This document shows positions 43,646 through 45,950 of a stretch of 45,950 bases of DNA, piece by piece (the stretch's first letter is position 1; each line of letters starts with the position of its first letter). A model generated the notes under the pieces. That model did no database searches. It had not been told where the DNA came from and saw only the letters and a program-made list of their open reading frames with translations. A program made the position numbers and the translations under genes. This stretch comes from Promethearchaeota archaeon (GTDB lineage Archaea; Asgardarchaeota; Lokiarchaeia; Sigyniarchaeales; SOKP01): the NCBI GenBank assembly GCA_016930515.1, contig JAFGGO010000051.1, positions 1 through 45,950 of the forward strand, in the 5' to 3' direction.

Positions 43646-44013
43646 AAACACCTATAGAATTTTCATATTATTTTTTTTATGATTTCTACAAAATAGAAAT
43701 ATCGTAGATTTCTTGAACCGTAAAAGTCATAAACTCAACATTTCTTGATTTTTTTCCAGATTTTTAAAAGAAAAATCAGTTGAATTCATATTCAACCTGC
43801 CCAAATGTGTCAATATAAAAAACAATACACCCAATCATAATAAGCTTTTGCATATTTCTGGCAAATTTCTTTATCTAGGGTTTTAATTATTTTTTGAAAA
43901 TCTCTTTCCTTTTTAGTATTTATGTTATTGTTATTCCTAATTTTTATAAGAAAGTGTTACTTTTTACTTAGACAAGGATTTGAATAAATACACTTTTTTC
44001 TGAATAATTGAAT
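43646..44013. promoter_or_regulatory. divergent intergenic region of the defence genes
   Basis: About 370 strongly AT-rich bases between the leftward hamA-like gene and the rightward zinc-ribbon nuclease gene. It must contain both promoters. I see no repeats or operators that stand out. Confidence 0.45.
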
Positions 44014-45615
44014 ATGCAAATCAATTACCCCATATATGGACACTGTCCTAAGTGTAATGAACCTTTAGGATAGATAGAAGGAGAATCGGAAAATATAATC
44101 TGCTATAAATGCAACAGTTTCAAGATAATAGAAAAAAAAATAGCTCTCCTGCAATACAAAGATAAACTAAAAAAAATTCGAGACGATTTTAGAAAGGGCA
44201 TTAAAAATAGTCATATCGATCGATATTTTGCTAATTATTTAACTTTAAGCGAAGCGATTTGTTGCAGTAAGGACGAGGAATATTTAACATTAAGCTCTAC
44301 AGAATTTGAGTCTGGAGGATTAATTGATTTTAAAAATTTTGTTATAGGATCTATAGGAATAAAGTGGATTTTAGAAGATCTAAATTTTATCTATAGCACT
44401 AGTAAAAATTATGATAATATTGTTTTTGGATTACCACAAGAATGGATAATTAACTTCCAAAAATATATTTATTTGGATAATAACCTCGGGTATATTGTTA
44501 AGGATAATATGGATAATGAGAGATTCTATTATTTCGAAAAATTAGAATTTTATTTTAATTCTTTGAATCAGTTTGGTATGTTTGACCCAACAAAATTGGA
44601 TAAAAAAGAAAATATTGAGATTATAAAGGAATTATTGAAAAAAGAAAAAAATTCTGAATATGCTAAACAAATGGCATTTATTCATATTCCTCTTTTTTTT
44701 GTTTGTATGGCTTATCAACAATATCCAAATGCTGAAGATAGGATTTTTTCATTTGAAGATATATTATATGATCCAATAGTAATAGATTATTTAGGTTATA
44801 TATATAATCAATATAAAGATAAAAGAGCACGAAGTCCGAAAGAATGGAGTCATGATAATCCTTGTTTTCTCTACATTGATTTTAATAATCTTAAAAAAGA
44901 TATACCTAAAATTGAATGGAATCAAATGTTAAAAACACATATAATTTCGTCTCAATATAATTCTATGAGTTTTCCATTATTGATAGAATACAAAGGAAAA
45001 ATACTGATTGCACCAACGAGATTAAAAATAGCTAGAGAAATGATATACGAAAGACTTCTTCATAACTTTATTCATAGTCATTTATCCATTGTTTCTGAGA
45101 ATGACTTTCAAAAAAAAATATTAGATATTTTAGAAAAGAATAATTGTATGGTGAGAGATCCTTTAACAAATAAATATTGGATATATATTAGCGATAAAAA
45201 AAAAGCTACATTCGAATTTGATATACTTGCCGTGTTTAATAACTATATTCTTGTTATTGAATGTAAGGCGTTTCATCCAACTGCTTTTTACCATTTACTT
45301 CCTACAGTTGAGGGAAGGAGAAAAAAAGTCCAATATTATAGCGAACAGTTCAAAAAAAAAATTCATCCTTGGTTTTGTGAAAACTTAAAGAAATCTAGAT
45401 TGGGCCATATAAATATTGTATGTCGATCAAGAGATATTGGTGCTACAAAAACAAAACAATTTACTCTAAATCTTGAAGATCGTATTAAATATATCGACCA
45501 TAAACAAATTATTGGACTATTTATAACACAACATAAAGAGTATTTCAAGGGGTATTCAAATATATTTCAAATCCACTATAAAGATATTGAAGATTTTCTT
45601 GACCATTTAAAGTGA
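44014..45615 (+). CDS. zinc-ribbon PD-(D/E)xK nuclease-like protein interrupted by one in-frame TAG
   Basis: An ATG at 44014 opens a frame that continues to 45615 with a single TAG at codon 20 (44071-44073). The first 39 codons form a zinc ribbon, HCPKC and CYKC, with the TAG in the loop between the two pairs. After the TAG there is no ATG, GTG or TTG until a TTG at 44473, which would leave 380 residues and remove the ribbon. The C-terminal part carries a nuclease site, FEFDILAVF (D403 in full-length numbering) and LVIECKAF (E416, K418). It is divergent from the Hachiman-like pair. Options are readthrough, Pyl decoding, a recent nonsense mutation or a base-calling error. Confidence 0.7.
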
Positions 45616-45794
45616 GAGATTCTAACTATTTTTACTCAACTTAATTTATTAATTTTCCTCAGAACACATCAATTGAACGCAATAATTCTTAGTAATTCCT
45701 TATAGTTCAAAAAAGAACGATATTAATCCTAATACGATGAATTTTAATAATAAAAGAATATGTATTTTTAACAAGTAGTTACAAGCGAGTTAAC

Positions 45795-45947
45795 ATGGGA
45801 AAGCACCTTAAGTTCAAGGAAGAAAGCTCGGTGGAGTGCTTTCGAGTTCCAAAAAGCAAGAGAAAAAATTATCGAGAATGTATAAATAAAATTATAAATG
45901 AGAAATTCATAAAAGATAAAGAAAAATTAAAGGAAAGAAGCGATTAA
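45795..45947 (+). CDS. small basic hypothetical protein (50 residues)
   Basis: An ATG at 45795 opens a 50-codon frame ending TAA at 45945-45947. The product is Lys/Arg-rich and helical (KSKRKNYRE, KDKEKLKE), with two cysteines. It follows an AT-rich region suited to a promoter but has no clear ribosome site. It may be a real small protein or chance; family not recognised. Confidence 0.35.
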   Translation: MGKHLKFKEESSVECFRVPKSKRKNYRECINKIINEKFIKDKEKLKERSD

Positions 45948-45950
45948 ATT

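Noticed and set aside
44014..45615. General reassignment of TAG as a sense codon in this organism.
   Set aside because: TAG serves as a normal terminator of the longin/GTPase gene at 37965-37967, so only a local exception could apply.
1..45950. CRISPR arrays, tRNA or rRNA genes.
   Set aside because: No regularly spaced repeats or cloverleaf/rRNA signatures were recognised on either strand by eye; a tRNAscan run would be decisive.

Overview
The window looks like chromosomal DNA from an Asgard archaeon, probably of the Lokiarchaeia/Promethearchaeia type. Signs of this are the AT-rich genome, archaeal TATA boxes with short leaders and T-run terminators. A Ras-like GTPase, two proteins joining a longin-like domain to an Arf-like GTPase, large anchored surface proteins and a dolichol/phytol-kinase-type enzyme point the same way. 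No rRNA, tRNA or CRISPR array was recognised. The lineage is an inference; no marker gene is present.

Layout. 1-7.4 kb: a small edge ORF, a 1619-residue C25 (gingipain-type) surface peptidase with six PKD domains, an Mrr-like nuclease-fold protein and a membrane lipid kinase. 7.4-13.7 kb: a 945-residue longin/Arf-GTPase/longin/PAS/PAS/histidine-kinase-like fusion, a flavin reductase-like gene with a non-standard start, an Fe-S flavoprotein/flavodoxin pair and a duplicated small membrane protein. 13.8-17.9 kb: an alpha-oxoamine synthase, a radical SAM/SPASM enzyme beside a membrane protein with a Cys/Gly tail, and a frameshifted GNAT. 18-22.2 kb: four paralogous ~185-residue proteins with a radical SAM gene among them. 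22.5-27.6 kb: a CPBP protease and a fragment of another, HisF, a Ras-like GTPase and a TPR/longin-like protein. 27.8-34.3 kb: a beta-propeller/Ig surface protein, a decayed surface-protein gene, repeated inverted-repeat elements and a winged-helix/TPR regulator. 34.7-38 kb: a second Fe-S flavoprotein/flavodoxin pair, a small protein and a second longin/GTPase protein. 38-45.9 kb: accessory DNA with a GC-rich relic of a HUH replication protein whose 3' end is duplicated around a cargo gene, a Hachiman-like nuclease-helicase pair, a zinc-ribbon nuclease interrupted by one in-frame TAG, and a 50-codon ORF.

Themes. GTPase signalling with longin-like partner domains appears three times. Redox flavoprotein cassettes appear twice. 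The right end looks like a defence/mobile island. The strongest leads are the GTPase-to-pseudokinase fusion, the radical SAM/SPASM enzyme beside a CGGC-G9-CGGC tail, the amber-interrupted nuclease and the duplicated HUH-element terminus.
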